Counted from the first letter of the stretch, positions 1-8,628 are shown. The stretch is DNA of 64,000 bases from Desulfopila inferna (GCF_016919005.1 NZ_JAFFQE010000002.1:806001-870000), one strand, 5' to 3'. Program-made: numbers and translations. The notes: generated by a model from the letters alone, not told the origin.

Positions 1-720
1 AGGGTATGCAGAAGAATGTTTTCCGTGGGAGCTGATGGGCTTATCCTGATCGAGGATTCGGACAAAGCCGATTTTCGCTGGCGCTTCTATAACTCCGATG
101 GCTCCATGCCGGAGATGTGCGGCAATGGCGCCAGGTGTGCGGCCAGATTTGCCTACCGGACCGGCATTGCCGGCAGGAACATGCGCTTTGAAACGCTTGC
201 CGGAATCATTGAAGCGGAGATTTGTGCAGATGAAGATGTCCGTATCCGTATGACCGATCCTTTCGGGCTGCAGGACGATTTCTCTTTAAACATCGGCGGC
301 AGAGAGATGGCGGCATCTTTTGTCAATACCGGAGTTCCGCATGCGGTGCTCTTTGTTGACAACGATGATGCTCCCGTCAGGGAGTGGGGACCGGAAGTTC
401 GTTTTCATCCAATGTTCCAGCCCGACGGCACCAATGCCAATTTCGTCACCATACGCGGACCGGGCGAGATTCTGGCCCGAACCTATGAACGGGGAGTTGA
501 AGATGAAACCAGGGCCTGCGGCACGGGAGCCGTGGCTGCCGCTATCATCGCCTCGATAAAAAAGCATGTCGTATCCCCGGTTGTCGTGGTGACCTCGGGC
601 GGAGACAGGCTGACTATAGAATTTGAATTGAGGAACGGCACCCGCGCTGAAAATGTCTATTTGAAAGGACCGGCGCGTATCGTCTACCGGGGAGAATTGA
701 CTGCCGAAGCGCTGCTCTAG
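1..720 (+). CDS. dapF: Diaminopimelate epimerase, 5' partial
   Basis: Interconverts LL- and meso-diaminopimelate in the cytoplasm for lysine and peptidoglycan synthesis. The frame is open to the window edge and begins RVCRRMFSVGADGLI, which in this family lies about 40-45 residues from the N-terminus, so the true start is upstream and the ATG at 16 is internal. Both active-site cysteine motifs are visible, MCGNGARC near the start of the fragment and TRACGTGA in the C-terminal half. Dap genes follow on the same strand (dapA after 128 nt, then dapB), so this is a lysine/cell-wall cluster. Nothing is odd except the truncation by the window. Confidence 0.95.
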   Translation, partial: RVCRRMFSVGADGLILIEDSDKADFRWRFYNSDGSMPEMCGNGARCAARFAYRTGIAGRNMRFETLAGIIEAEICADEDVRIRMTDPFGLQDDFSLNIGGREMAASFVNTGVPHAVLFVDNDDAPVREWGPEVRFHPMFQPDGTNANFVTIRGPGEILARTYERGVEDETRACGTGAVAAAIIASIKKHVVSPVVVVTSGGDRLTIEFELRNGTRAENVYLKGPARIVYRGELTAEALL

Positions 721-734
721 CATTCTATCCCAAC

Positions 735-787
735 GTTACCTTGGCAATCAAAGATCACGGAGTTAAACACCAGGTAACTAGATTGCC
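735..787 (+). promoter_or_regulatory. Interleaved inverted repeats in the dapA leader
   Basis: Four short segments occur in A-B-A'-B' order: GTTACC (735-740), GGCAATC (743-749), GGTAAC (773-778), GATTGCC (781-787). A pairs perfectly with A' and B with B', so the RNA could form either hairpin alone or both as an H-type pseudoknot. B' is followed by TTTTATAT, so the B-B' hairpin looks like a weak attenuator. It lies 62 nt before the dapA start. This is not the lysine riboswitch, which is far longer. A regulatory role is inference. Confidence 0.4.
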
Positions 788-848
788 TTTTATATAAGTA
801 GCATACACCGCCGGCAACAGAACGGCAGAGATAATAAAGAGGTGAAGT

Positions 849-1730
849 ATGAAAAAATATAGCGGGGCATTCACAGCGATTGTCACTCCTTTTAAAAATG
901 GCAAAGTCGATGAGCAGGGTTTCATCAACCTGATAGAGTTTCAGATAGCAGCAGGAATTCACGGTCTGGTGCCCTGCGGCACCACCGGTGAATCGGCCAC
1001 ACTGGGCTTCGATGAGCACAAACGCGTCATCGAGATAGCGGTGAAAACAGTTAACGGCAGGGTCCCGGTCATTGCCGGAACCGGCGCCAACAATACCCTG
1101 GAGGCGATCGAATTTACCGAGAGTGCCAAAGACTCGGGCGCGGATGCAGTGCTCTCCGTGGCGCCCTACTACAACAAGCCGAACCAGCAGGGAATCTACG
1201 AGCATTTTAAAGCAGTGGCAGAAGCCGTCGATATTCCGATGTTTCTCTATAATGTTCCCGGTAGAACGGTGGTCAATATCCTGCCGGAAACAGTCGCCCG
1301 ACTTGCCGAAATCAAAAACATAATCGGCATCAAGGAAGCCTGTGGGAGCCTCGAGCAGATCAGCGATGTCATTCGCTTCTGCCCTGATGATTTTATCGTA
1401 CTCTCCGGAGACGACTTTACTTCTATGCCCACCGTTTTCATTGGCGGTCAGGGAGTTATATCCGTTGTTTCCAACCTTGATCCGGCAGGAATGGTGGAAA
1501 TGATAGAGGCGGCACTGCTTGGACATGTAACCACGGCCTGTTCCCAACATTACCGGCTCTTTCCCCTGATGAAGCTGATGTTCAGGAATCCGAGCCCGGC
1601 TCCGGCCAAGAAGGGACTGGAACTCATGGGCAAAATTACGGACAGTACCCCGCGTCTTCCCATTACCCCGGTCGATGAGGAAACCACCAGATTGTTGAAG
1701 GAGGCCATGACCTCGCTGGGTATGCTGTAG
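849..1730 (+). CDS. dapA: 4-hydroxy-tetrahydrodipicolinate synthase
   Basis: Condenses pyruvate with aspartate semialdehyde, the first committed step of the diaminopimelate pathway; cytoplasmic TIM barrel. At 293 residues it has the usual length. Visible motifs are GTTGES (substrate-binding threonines, about residue 43-48), LYNVPGRT with the catalytic tyrosine near residue 134, and GIKEACGS with the Schiff-base lysine near residue 162. The start is supported by AGAGGTGAAG just upstream. It lies between dapF and dapB on the same strand. The leader contains unusual interleaved inverted repeats (735-787) that could regulate it. Confidence 0.97.
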   Translation: MKKYSGAFTAIVTPFKNGKVDEQGFINLIEFQIAAGIHGLVPCGTTGESATLGFDEHKRVIEIAVKTVNGRVPVIAGTGANNTLEAIEFTESAKDSGADAVLSVAPYYNKPNQQGIYEHFKAVAEAVDIPMFLYNVPGRTVVNILPETVARLAEIKNIIGIKEACGSLEQISDVIRFCPDDFIVLSGDDFTSMPTVFIGGQGVISVVSNLDPAGMVEMIEAALLGHVTTACSQHYRLFPLMKLMFRNPSPAPAKKGLELMGKITDSTPRLPITPVDEETTRLLKEAMTSLGML

Positions 1731-1738
1731 TAACCCGG

Positions 1739-1770
1739 AAAATATCATCTCCATTTGGGTGGGATATTTT
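1739..1770 (+). terminator. Hairpin between dapA and dapB
   Basis: AAAATATC (1739-1746) pairs with GATATTTT (1763-1770), with an inner CCA/TGG pair. It sits nine bases after the dapA stop and 31 bases before the dapB start. The lower stem is AT-only, so it is either a weak or partial terminator or an mRNA-processing hairpin that sets dapA:dapB ratios. Confidence 0.4.
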
Positions 1771-1801
1771 AACTGAGGGAAAGGGAACAAGGAGAGAAGG
1801 C

Positions 1802-2611
1802 ATGACGAACGTAATTATTGCAGGTGCAGCCGGAAAAATGGGCCGGAAAGTCGCGGCCATGGTTGCGGCACATCCGCAACTTGTTTATACCGCCGCCTTT
1901 GAGGCTGAAGGCAGCCCGGAAATCGGCAGAGATGCCGGTGAGGCAGCAGGACTCGGCGCCAATGGCGTCATCATCGCCGAAGGATTGGAGGCGGTGATCG
2001 GGCAGGGCGATGTGATCATAGACTTTACCTTCCATAAAGCTACCATGGAGTTTGCCCGTCTTGCCGCCCGCCACAACAGGGCCATGGTGATCGGCACCAC
2101 GGGACTGACCGGGGAAGAGCTGGCGGAGCTCAAGGAACTCGCCCGCAATTTTCCCTGTGTGCAGGCCCCTAATATGTCGATCTGCGTCAATGTTCTCTTT
2201 AAGCTGGTCAAGAAAACCGCGGCAATTCTGGGCGATGACTACAATATCGAAATCGTCGAGGCACACCATAATAAGAAAAAAGATGCGCCTAGCGGCACCG
2301 CGCTGAAGCTTGGGGAAATGGCGGCCGAGGGAGTCAATCGCAACCTCTCCGAGGTCGGCGTTTATGAACGAAACGGTATTATCGGGGAGCGCAGGTCGGA
2401 AGAGATAGGCATACAGAGCATCAGGGCAGCCGATATAGTAGGTGAGCACACTGTTTATTTTGCAGGTCCGGGTGAACGGCTCGAACTGACCCACAGAGCG
2501 CACAGCCGTGATCATTTTGCCAAAGGCGCGGCCACCGCAGCCGCCTGGATTGCCGGACGGAAGCCGGGGATATATTCCATGTTTGACGTTCTCGATCTTC
2601 ATGATCTTTAA
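1802..2611 (+). CDS. dapB: 4-hydroxy-tetrahydrodipicolinate reductase
   Basis: NAD(P)H-dependent reductase for the second step of the diaminopimelate pathway. The N-terminal GAAGKMGR (residues 8-15) is the nucleotide-binding loop, GTTGL lies near residue 99, and EAHHNKKKDAPSGTA near residue 152 carries the catalytic His/Lys and substrate-binding residues. Length (269) is normal. AAGGAGAGAAGG directly before the ATG is a strong ribosome binding site. It is nine bases from folK, so the two are probably cotranscribed. Confidence 0.97.
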   Translation: MTNVIIAGAAGKMGRKVAAMVAAHPQLVYTAAFEAEGSPEIGRDAGEAAGLGANGVIIAEGLEAVIGQGDVIIDFTFHKATMEFARLAARHNRAMVIGTTGLTGEELAELKELARNFPCVQAPNMSICVNVLFKLVKKTAAILGDDYNIEIVEAHHNKKKDAPSGTALKLGEMAAEGVNRNLSEVGVYERNGIIGERRSEEIGIQSIRAADIVGEHTVYFAGPGERLELTHRAHSRDHFAKGAATAAAWIAGRKPGIYSMFDVLDLHDL

Positions 2612-2620
2612 AGAGTAATT

Positions 2621-3160
2621 TTGAAAAAAACGGCGTACATTGGGCTGGGTTCCAACCTCGGAGACGGCCTCCGGACCCTGCAGCAGGCCTGGCGGGAAGT
2701 CGGCAATGCTGCAGAAGTATCCTTGATTTCACTCTCTTCCCCCTACCTCTCGGCCCCGGTGGGCATGGAGAGCAGCAATTGGTTTACCAACGCTGTCGGC
2801 AGACTGGAAACTTCACTGCCGCCGGAGGAATTGCTCCGTCTTCTTATGGAAGTGGAATCGGCTTTCGGCAGAAGAAGAGACAGCAAGATAGAAGGCTATC
2901 AGGATCGCACCCTCGATCTGGACATCCTCTATTTTGGTGAAACAGTGATGCACACCGAGATGCTGACGCTGCCTCACCCCTGTCTTAAAGACCGTCTCTT
3001 TGTACTCAAGCCTCTTGCCGAAGTGGCACCCGATTATCACGATCCCGCTGACTGTCTCACTCCCATGGAAAAACTGGAACAGCTGGAGCGACAAATGACG
3101 GAAGGACATGTACCCGAGCAGAATATCAGCAGGTCGGAATGGCCCCGGGATGATGTTTAG
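2621..3160 (+). CDS. folK: Dihydropterin pyrophosphokinase (HPPK)
   Basis: Transfers pyrophosphate from ATP to 6-hydroxymethyl-dihydropterin in folate synthesis. The protein opens with YIGLGSNLGD and has the family core ending RTLDLDILYFG and LPHPCLKDRLFVLKPL. The start is a TTG nine bases after dapB; the MKKTAYIGLGSN opening fits the family exactly, so no longer start is needed. At 179 residues it is slightly longer than the 160-residue norm owing to a charged C-terminal tail. The position after dapB suggests cotranscription with the lysine genes. Confidence 0.93.
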   Translation: MKKTAYIGLGSNLGDGLRTLQQAWREVGNAAEVSLISLSSPYLSAPVGMESSNWFTNAVGRLETSLPPEELLRLLMEVESAFGRRRDSKIEGYQDRTLDLDILYFGETVMHTEMLTLPHPCLKDRLFVLKPLAEVAPDYHDPADCLTPMEKLEQLERQMTEGHVPEQNISRSEWPRDDV

Positions 3161-3640
3161 TACCTTACTCCCCAAAAACGGACAAAAAACAAGAAAAGGA
3201 GAATGCATTTGAAATCGTGAAGCTCGATATGCATCCCAAGGTACTTACTTGGCGTTTACCGGCGTTAGAGTCAACTTTTTTGGCTCATCAGACTGAAGCG
3301 TACTTTTGCTAAGGCGCACATCATCAGGCTGGCGATGAGCATAAGCATTGGGCTTCCTGGCATCAGCACCAATCTGCCGGATTGCCGCATTCTAACTTTG
3401 AAAGAGTAGGTTGGCGGTGAGCCTGGCGAACCCCAACAATTTAAAATTTCTCTGCAACATCATTGATATATATAGCTTTATAATCCGGAAGAACCACTTT
3501 TTTGTGGACGACAGAGCCTCGAATATGTTTATCAAAGCCGTAATGTCTGGTAAAGTTGGGGCTGGAGCTGACGATAGAGAGATGAAGCACAGCGCTATTC
3601 ATCGCGAAGGCGAAAGAAATATACACGGAGTCAGACCGGA
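3161..3640. other. 480-base gap without a convincing gene
   Basis: Short open frames on both strands here show no recognisable family, no good ribosome binding site and inconsistent codon use. The stretch around 3230-3400 reads like the eroded end of an older gene or mobile sequence, but no frame can be followed. No terminator with a T-run was found after folK. Confidence 0.4.
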
Positions 3641-3913
3641 ATGAGTCCTGTCAAGCTTATTGTAATCGGCATTCTGCTTTATATCGGGTATCTTCTGATA
3701 AAAGGAAGTGTCGGAAAATCGAAGAAGAAAAAACAAAATGGCGAGATAAGCAGCTCATCCAATGTTTCGGATGTGCTGGTCGAAGACCCCGTTTGTAAAA
3801 AACTTGTCCCCAGGCAGCAGGCAATAACCGCTGAACATGAGGGCAAGACCATATATTTTTGCAGTAAAGAATGCTGCAACACATTTGTAACAGACAAAGG
3901 AGCTGAAAAATGA
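3641..3913 (+). CDS. Membrane-anchored YHS/TRASH-like domain protein
   Basis: A 90-residue protein with one N-terminal membrane segment (about residues 4-22, [16 protein letters not shown]), a lysine-rich stop-transfer stretch, a serine linker, and a C-terminal metal-binding type domain with DPVCKKLV and [11 protein letters not shown]. The cysteine pattern fits the YHS/TRASH group, thought to bind or sense heavy metals; here the domain would face the cytoplasm. Its TGA overlaps the ATG of the aldolase gene (ATGA at 3910-3913), so translation is probably coupled. The role is unknown; metal handling is inference. Confidence 0.75.
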   Translation: MSPVKLIVIGILLYIGYLLIKGSVGKSKKKKQNGEISSSSNVSDVLVEDPVCKKLVPRQQAITAEHEGKTIYFCSKECCNTFVTDKGAEK

Positions 3914-4554
3914 AGTTTTTTATAGATACCGCAAACATTGAAGAAATTACCAAAGGTGTGGAGTTGGGCATGGTTGACGGCGTCACCACCAACCCTTCAC
4001 TCATTGCCAGAGAGAATAACTCCTTCGAAGAGATTCTCAAGGAGATCTGCAAGATAGTCGATGGTCCTGTAAATGCCGAGGTGGTCAGTCTGGAAGCCGA
4101 CGGCATGGTGGCCGAAGCAATGGAACTGGTCAAGATTGACGACAAGATCGTTATCAAGGTGCCGATGATCGTTGAAGGACTTAAGGCGGTGAAAAGGCTT
4201 GCGGCCGATGGCATAAAAACCAATGTCACCCTGATTTTCTCCTCCGCTCAGGCCCTGCTTGCCGCCAAGGCCGGGGCCAGTTATGTCTCGCCTTTTGTCG
4301 GCCGGCTCGACGATATCAGCCAGCAGGGCATGGATCTGGTCGGGGATATTATGACCGTGTATGAGAATTACGGCTATGAGAGCGAGGTTATCGTCGCCAG
4401 TGTGAGAAATCCTCTCCATGTCATGGATGCGGCAATGATGGGTGCGCATATAGCCACCATTCCCCTGAAGGTTATCGAACAGCTCGCCAAGCATCCTTTA
4501 ACCGATAAGGGCATGGAGCAGTTTCTTGCCGATTGGGAGAAGCGCAAGAAGTAG
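3910..4554 (+). CDS. fsa: Fructose-6-phosphate aldolase / small transaldolase
   Basis: A 214-residue member of the short transaldolase (TalC/FSA) family: [13 protein letters not shown] at the N-terminus, GVTTNPSL near residue 26, the Schiff-base lysine in VIKVPM (K83), and the family ending. It either cleaves fructose 6-phosphate to dihydroxyacetone and glyceraldehyde 3-phosphate or acts as transaldolase in the pentose phosphate pathway; sequence alone does not separate the two. The start overlaps the preceding YHS gene by four bases. Confidence 0.92.
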   Translation: MKFFIDTANIEEITKGVELGMVDGVTTNPSLIARENNSFEEILKEICKIVDGPVNAEVVSLEADGMVAEAMELVKIDDKIVIKVPMIVEGLKAVKRLAADGIKTNVTLIFSSAQALLAAKAGASYVSPFVGRLDDISQQGMDLVGDIMTVYENYGYESEVIVASVRNPLHVMDAAMMGAHIATIPLKVIEQLAKHPLTDKGMEQFLADWEKRKK

Positions 4555-4594
4555 TCGATACGAAAAACACGAAGATTTCTGCACAAGGAAGGGA

Positions 4595-5209
4595 ATGAGA
4601 GAGGCGCGATACATCCTGCTTATAATGCTGCTGCTGGCTGTAACCCACCGCAACGGTGAGGCGGCGATGTATCGGTGCACCGACGAAAGAGGCAAGGTAA
4701 AATTTACCGATACTCTGGAGTCGGCGGCATGCCGCCCTCTCACGTTCAGTGAGCCGGAGACGGTTTTTTCCCCCGGAGATGGAGGGCACGGAAGCGGCCC
4801 GATAAACATTCGTGCCGCAAAATTCGAGGACATCATTCACTACTATGGTGTTCGCTATGATATCGATCCTCACCTGATTCGGGCGGTTATTCGCACCGAA
4901 TCAGGATTTGACCCCAGAGCGGTATCAAAAAAGGGAGCTCAGGGCCTGATGCAGCTGATGCCTGCGACCGCCAGAGAACTCAAGGTGCTCAACCCCTTTG
5001 ATCCCAGAGAGAACATCGACGGCGGCACCCGCTATCTCCGCTCCATGTTGAATATTTTCAAACAGGATCTGAGACTCGCCCTGGCCGCCTATAATGCCGG
5101 CCCGACTCTGGTAAGAAAGCTGCAGTCGGTCCCCAGTATCCCCGAGACCGTGCAGTATGTCGATCGCGTCCTCAAGTACTATGGCGAGTATAAAAACAGC
5201 ACGATATAG
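4595..5209 (+). CDS. Exported lytic transglycosylase with DUF4124
   Basis: Periplasmic enzyme predicted to cleave the MurNAc-GlcNAc bond of peptidoglycan. From the ATG at 4595 (preceded by AAGGAAGGGA) the protein has a signal peptide of about 23 residues, a short DUF4124 segment (YRCTDERGKVKFTDT) and an SLT domain. The catalytic glutamate lies in IRTESGFDP near residue 100, with GAQGLMQLMPATA and LALAAYNAGP following. An upstream in-frame ATG at 4526 overlaps fsa and would bury the signal peptide, so it was rejected. A second SLT enzyme lies at 25.4 kb. Confidence 0.9.
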   Translation: MREARYILLIMLLLAVTHRNGEAAMYRCTDERGKVKFTDTLESAACRPLTFSEPETVFSPGDGGHGSGPINIRAAKFEDIIHYYGVRYDIDPHLIRAVIRTESGFDPRAVSKKGAQGLMQLMPATARELKVLNPFDPRENIDGGTRYLRSMLNIFKQDLRLALAAYNAGPTLVRKLQSVPSIPETVQYVDRVLKYYGEYKNSTI

Positions 5210-5519
5210 ATAATCCCCTGCTTGGTTCCCGTATAAAAATAAATCTGATTACCCACGAAACTCAGCTAGTTTCATGTGGTCTGTCTTGAAAATTTTACAA
5301 AAGCCAATTTCAACTGTCATTCCGCGTATATCTTAATGATTTGACCATAAATTAAGTTTCTTTGGCTCAGTTTCATTGGTAATCAGAAAAAAAATAGCGG
5401 CATGAGATTTTGTTTGGGAGCAGTGATTTTCCCAATGAACCACAAAAATTCTTTTTAAATCGCTCATAACATAATCTTTCTTGACTGTAGAGCAGCCTCT
5501 ATTGTATAAACAACCACAT
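5210..5519. other. Intergenic gap with two dispersed-repeat pieces
   Basis: No gene is seen. Bases 5291-5324 closely match the complement of 55140-55172, and 5370-5397 (starting GTTTCATTGGTAATCA) closely match 55203-55230. These short shared pieces are parts of dispersed intergenic repeats rather than coding sequence. A promoter for the tRNA must also lie here but no clear -35/-10 pair was chosen. Confidence 0.55.
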
Positions 5520-5606
5520 GCCGGAGTGGTGAAACTGGTAGACGCACTGGACTCAAAATCCAGCGGGGTTCGCCCCGTGTCGGTTCGATTCCGACCTCCG
5601 GCACCA
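5520..5606 (+). tRNA. tRNA-Leu (anticodon CAA)
   Basis: Class II tRNA of 87 bases with encoded CCA. Acceptor strands GCCGGAG (5520-5526) and CTCCGGC (5596-5602) pair perfectly. The anticodon stem CTGGA/TCCAG holds the loop CTCAAAA, giving anticodon CAA for UUG. A long variable arm (GGGG TTCG CCCC) and a T-arm with GGTTCGATTCC are present. Its 3' end is the attachment site of the element that follows. Confidence 0.97.
5582..5600 (+). other. attL core in the tRNA 3' end
   Basis: The 19 bases ggttcgattccgacctccg at the tRNA T-arm and acceptor recur with two mismatches at 21762-21780. A tyrosine integrase gene starts about 190 bases downstream and points into the element, the usual tRNA-int arrangement. 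Confidence 0.75.
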
Positions 5607-5640
5607 GAAGATATTCCTAGGACTTCCAATAAAGTCTTTT

Positions 5641-5677
5641 AAACCCGCAACTGGAAACGGTTTGCGGGTTTTTTCTT
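5641..5677 (+). terminator. Rho-independent terminator after tRNA-Leu
   Basis: AACCCGCAA (5641-5649) pairs with TTGCGGGTT (5661-5669), followed by TTTTTCTTGTCTTT. It lies 35 bases after the tRNA and to the right of the att core, so it may belong to the element rather than to the original tRNA locus. Confidence 0.85.
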
Positions 5678-5792
5678 GTCTTTACGATACACTTACTTTC
5701 ATTGCCTTCTTATAAAATCTGTTGCAGATGGAGTACTTTCCAGTGTACCTTTACTTTTTAAAGCGAACTAATGTTTTTTAAAAAGTACCCTT

Positions 5793-7031
5793 ATGGAGAA
5801 AGTGTCTATGCCGAAGCTTACAGTGTTGCAGATTAGAAATTTTAAAAACCCCGGTAGGTTAGGTGATGGTATGGGACTTTTTTTTGAACTAACCAATACA
5901 GGGATAAAGCGATGGATATACAGATATAAAATTAATGGTAAAAGCGGAAAGTACACCATTGGTCGATATCCTGAAATTTCTTTAGAGCAGGCACGCAAAG
6001 CACATATGATGGCCAGGGCACTTGTAAAGCAGGGACAAAATCCAGCTAAAGCGAGGCGAGTTACAAAGCTTAAGAACATCGCTAAAGAGCAGGTTGAAAA
6101 AATTGACAGATCAAAATCGTTCGAAAACATCACACTTGAATGGATTGAACAGCAGCGGGAAAGGTGGAGCAGAGATCATACCCTAGCAGTTCTAGCAACG
6201 TTGAGAAATGATGTTTTTGTTAGTTTTGGTAGTACTCCTGTAGATGTAATAACTCCACCTGAGGTATTAAAGGTTTTAAGAAAAATCGAAGCACGCGGTT
6301 CTCTCGAAATAGCCCGAAAAGTTTTGCAGCGGATGAATGCTGTATTTAGGTATGCCATACAGACGGGAAGAGCTACATATAACCCGGCAGTTGATATGCA
6401 GGGAGTATTGAAATCAAAGAGAGTAGAACATATGCCGGCGGTGTTTGATAAGGATCTAGCAAAGCTTCTTAAAGATATAGCTATTAACCAAAATATTCAT
6501 ATCAACACCAAATTGGCTCTTCAGTTTACTGCGCTTACTGCCTGTAGATCTGGAGAGGTAAGGAATGCAAGATGGTCAGAAATTGATCAGAAAAAAGAAG
6601 AATTTCATATACCGGCTGAGCGCATGAAAATGAATAGGGCGCATATTGTTCCTTTGTCAAAGCAAGCCCTTGCTGTCATTAATCGGGCCGAGAAGTTATG
6701 GGGTACAGATGGTTTAATTTTTCCAAGTGTGAGAGATCAAAAGAAACCAATGTCTGATAATGCAATGTCAAAAGCTCTACGAGATATGGGGTATAAAGGA
6801 ATAGCGACACCACATGGTTTCAGATCCTCTTTTTCTTCTATGGCATATGAGAGATCCGGTTTCCCAAGTGAAGTTATTGAAAAAAGCCTTGCTCATGAAG
6901 AAAAGAACAAAATCAAAGGTGCTTATAACAGAGCTGAGTATTTAGAGCAAAGGCGTCAACTTATGCAGTGGTGGGGCGATCTGTTACAAGCTTTGGAATA
7001 TGGATCAAGTTTATCGACTGACATAAGGTAA
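5793..7031 (+). CDS. int: P4-type tyrosine integrase
   Basis: Site-specific recombinase of 412 residues, the usual P4-integrase size. The N-terminus matches the DUF4102-type arm-binding domain (LTVLQIRNFKNPGR, YTIGRYPEISLEQAR), the middle a SAM-like core-binding domain, and the C-terminus the catalytic domain. The catalytic Arg is in TACRSGEVRNARW (about residue 250), HxxR in HGFRSSF (about 341), His in LAHEEKN, and the likely nucleophile is the Tyr of GAYNR or the one in AEYLEQRR. An alternative ATG at 5808 would drop five residues. Promotes integration at the adjacent tRNA-Leu. Confidence 0.95.
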   Translation: MEKVSMPKLTVLQIRNFKNPGRLGDGMGLFFELTNTGIKRWIYRYKINGKSGKYTIGRYPEISLEQARKAHMMARALVKQGQNPAKARRVTKLKNIAKEQVEKIDRSKSFENITLEWIEQQRERWSRDHTLAVLATLRNDVFVSFGSTPVDVITPPEVLKVLRKIEARGSLEIARKVLQRMNAVFRYAIQTGRATYNPAVDMQGVLKSKRVEHMPAVFDKDLAKLLKDIAINQNIHINTKLALQFTALTACRSGEVRNARWSEIDQKKEEFHIPAERMKMNRAHIVPLSKQALAVINRAEKLWGTDGLIFPSVRDQKKPMSDNAMSKALRDMGYKGIATPHGFRSSFSSMAYERSGFPSEVIEKSLAHEEKNKIKGAYNRAEYLEQRRQLMQWWGDLLQALEYGSSLSTDIR

Positions 7032-7128
7032 TAGAATAAATGAGTTGCCCGAAGTTTGGCAGACTTGAAATACCGTCTACTGATCAACGTCCTGGTTCAT
7101 ATTTGAGTAGTAGTGGGAGCAGTTATTT

Positions 7129-8094
7129 ATGGACTACTTTAAAAAATTTGGGAACCTCTTTAAAAACCCATGGTGTCCAGTTTTTGGGATATCTCCTGGT
7201 CAAGGATTGCCATCTTATTATCAATTGGCAGAATCTGGAAAAATAATTGATGAAGCTAGAGGGGTATTAAAAATAGGGAATAGACCTTCAGAAAGAATTA
7301 GAAGTAACTATCCAGCAACATCTCAACTCATTAATATAATACGAAGAAATAGCCTCACTCTCTCACCAGAACAGGTTGTAATGTATAGAGATATTTTTAG
7401 AGAGGGGCGAAGTATAGGACAATATGCAGCTGAAAAAGATACAGGCGAAGCTCTAGATGGAAGACCAATTCATTTGTTCATTGAGAAAACGTTAGATATA
7501 GCAAAAGGTGTATGCTTTAGAAATCTGAACTGTGAGATGGCCAAGATCTACCCAAAAGAATTTGGATACATTTACGACACTACAGAAATTCCTGACTACC
7601 AAATATTAGCAATTCTAGCAATCCATGCTGCTTATCGTGAGGCACATGGTTTTGTTATTTATGAACAGAATACAAATCTTACGAAAGCATATGCTCTTTT
7701 ACGGGCGGCGGACAGTCTTTTACGGGCGGCGGACAGTTTTGCTCATAATGAAAACATTAATAAAATTAGATATAAACTAAAATTAGAGAAAGAAAAAGTT
7801 CTAGAATTTAAACCATTAGTCTATACCCACCACAAACAATCTCAAGGACTACAAAAGCATAATAAAAAAGCTAAAAAATTATCTTCGAAGCGCAAAGCCA
7901 TTTTTTTAAAATGGTATGATCAAATATCAGCTGAAAAAAAGTATTTCAAAAATTCAGAAATAGCTAAGACTATAATTAAACGAATGAAAAATGAAGAATT
8001 TTTGAATGAGGATCTTGAGATAGCAAAAACTGTAAATGAAGATGGTGTCCCATCATTTAGCCACCTCCAAAATATTTTTTCTGAACACAGATAA
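7129..8094 (+). CDS. Hypothetical protein of the integrated element
   Basis: A 321-residue protein of unknown function. No signal peptide or membrane segment is apparent. The N-terminal half includes a Pro/Gly-rich opening (NPWCPVFGISPGQGLP) and a segment following LTLSPEQVVMYRDIFREG; the C-terminal third is strongly basic (KKAKKLSSKRK) and could bind nucleic acid. An in-frame 21-base tandem duplication (7696-7737) doubles seven residues, LLRAADS. A weak GGGAG lies ten bases before the ATG. It sits between integrase and the AlpA-like gene, where accessory regulators are common. A 68-residue frame at 7040-7246 overlaps its start and is probably a shadow. Confidence 0.65.
   Translation: MDYFKKFGNLFKNPWCPVFGISPGQGLPSYYQLAESGKIIDEARGVLKIGNRPSERIRSNYPATSQLINIIRRNSLTLSPEQVVMYRDIFREGRSIGQYAAEKDTGEALDGRPIHLFIEKTLDIAKGVCFRNLNCEMAKIYPKEFGYIYDTTEIPDYQILAILAIHAAYREAHGFVIYEQNTNLTKAYALLRAADSLLRAADSFAHNENINKIRYKLKLEKEKVLEFKPLVYTHHKQSQGLQKHNKKAKKLSSKRKAIFLKWYDQISAEKKYFKNSEIAKTIIKRMKNEEFLNEDLEIAKTVNEDGVPSFSHLQNIFSEHR
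7696..7737 (+). repeat. Perfect 21-bp tandem duplication
   Basis: Two identical adjacent copies, 7696-7716 and 7717-7737, each starting CTTTTACGGG and ending GGACAGT. The GC-rich unit stands out from its AT-rich surroundings. Being 21 bases it keeps the frame, adding seven residues to the host protein. Confidence 0.95.
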
Positions 8095-8217
8095 AAAATA
8101 GTTTCCCTGGCAATAGCTAGGGAAAAATCAATAGACGATAATGTGTCCTGTAAATTACAAAAAGGCACATTTTTATATAGTGCCTTTTACCTTATTCCTA
8201 ATCCTAAAGGTGAAAGC

Positions 8218-8466
8218 ATGAACGATCAATCCACTGATCAATCGAAAGAACTTTCCGTTAGTCCTGACATCTTAAACCATCCAGAAAGAATGCTTCGACT
8301 ACCAGATGTAAAGGCTATGACAGGTTATAGCACGGCATCTATATATGCGAAAATGGCTGAAGGGACATTTCCAGTTGCTCTAAAAATTGGGAGCAGAGCG
8401 ATAGCGTGGCGTCTGGGAACAATTCTTGATTTTTTAAAAAGTCGTCCTTTGAGTAAGGAGGGCTGA
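8218..8466 (+). CDS. AlpA-family regulatory / excision protein
   Basis: An 82-residue MerR-like winged-helix protein: RMLRLPDVKAMTGYSTASIY is the typical AlpA opening, followed by FPVALKIGSRAIAWR and a short C-terminal helix (ILDFLKSRPLS). Such proteins control integrase expression and excision of P4-like elements. The ATG at 8218 was preferred to the frame start at 8143 because AAAGGTGAAAGC precedes it and the protein then begins directly before the DNA-binding domain. Confidence 0.88.
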   Translation: MNDQSTDQSKELSVSPDILNHPERMLRLPDVKAMTGYSTASIYAKMAEGTFPVALKIGSRAIAWRLGTILDFLKSRPLSKEG

Positions 8467-8628
8467 AATGTTGACCGGAATAAAGCCGTCAGAAATACTG
8501 TGAAAAATCTTCAGAGTAAGAAGGTGCCACATTGTCTAAATCATTAAGTATGGTTTATTGCGTGAAAAATTTAGGGTTAGTATCGCAATTGACTGCATAT
8601 TGGAATTAAATAAGAGAATTTAAAAGTT

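Noticed and set aside
735-848. Lysine riboswitch before dapA
   Set aside because: The leader is too short and lacks the conserved multi-helix core; only the interleaved repeats are present.
717-1790. 357-residue minus-strand frame opposite dapA
   Set aside because: It is the mirror of dapA, has no family motifs and no ribosome site.
1769-2602. 277-residue minus-strand frame opposite dapB
   Set aside because: Antisense to a clear dapB with no motifs of its own.
7040-7246. Separate 68-residue gene before the hypothetical element gene
   Set aside because: Overlaps the larger 321-residue gene in another frame, has no ribosome site or family.
7696-7737. CRISPR-like repeats
   Set aside because: Two adjacent copies with no spacer and inside a reading frame.
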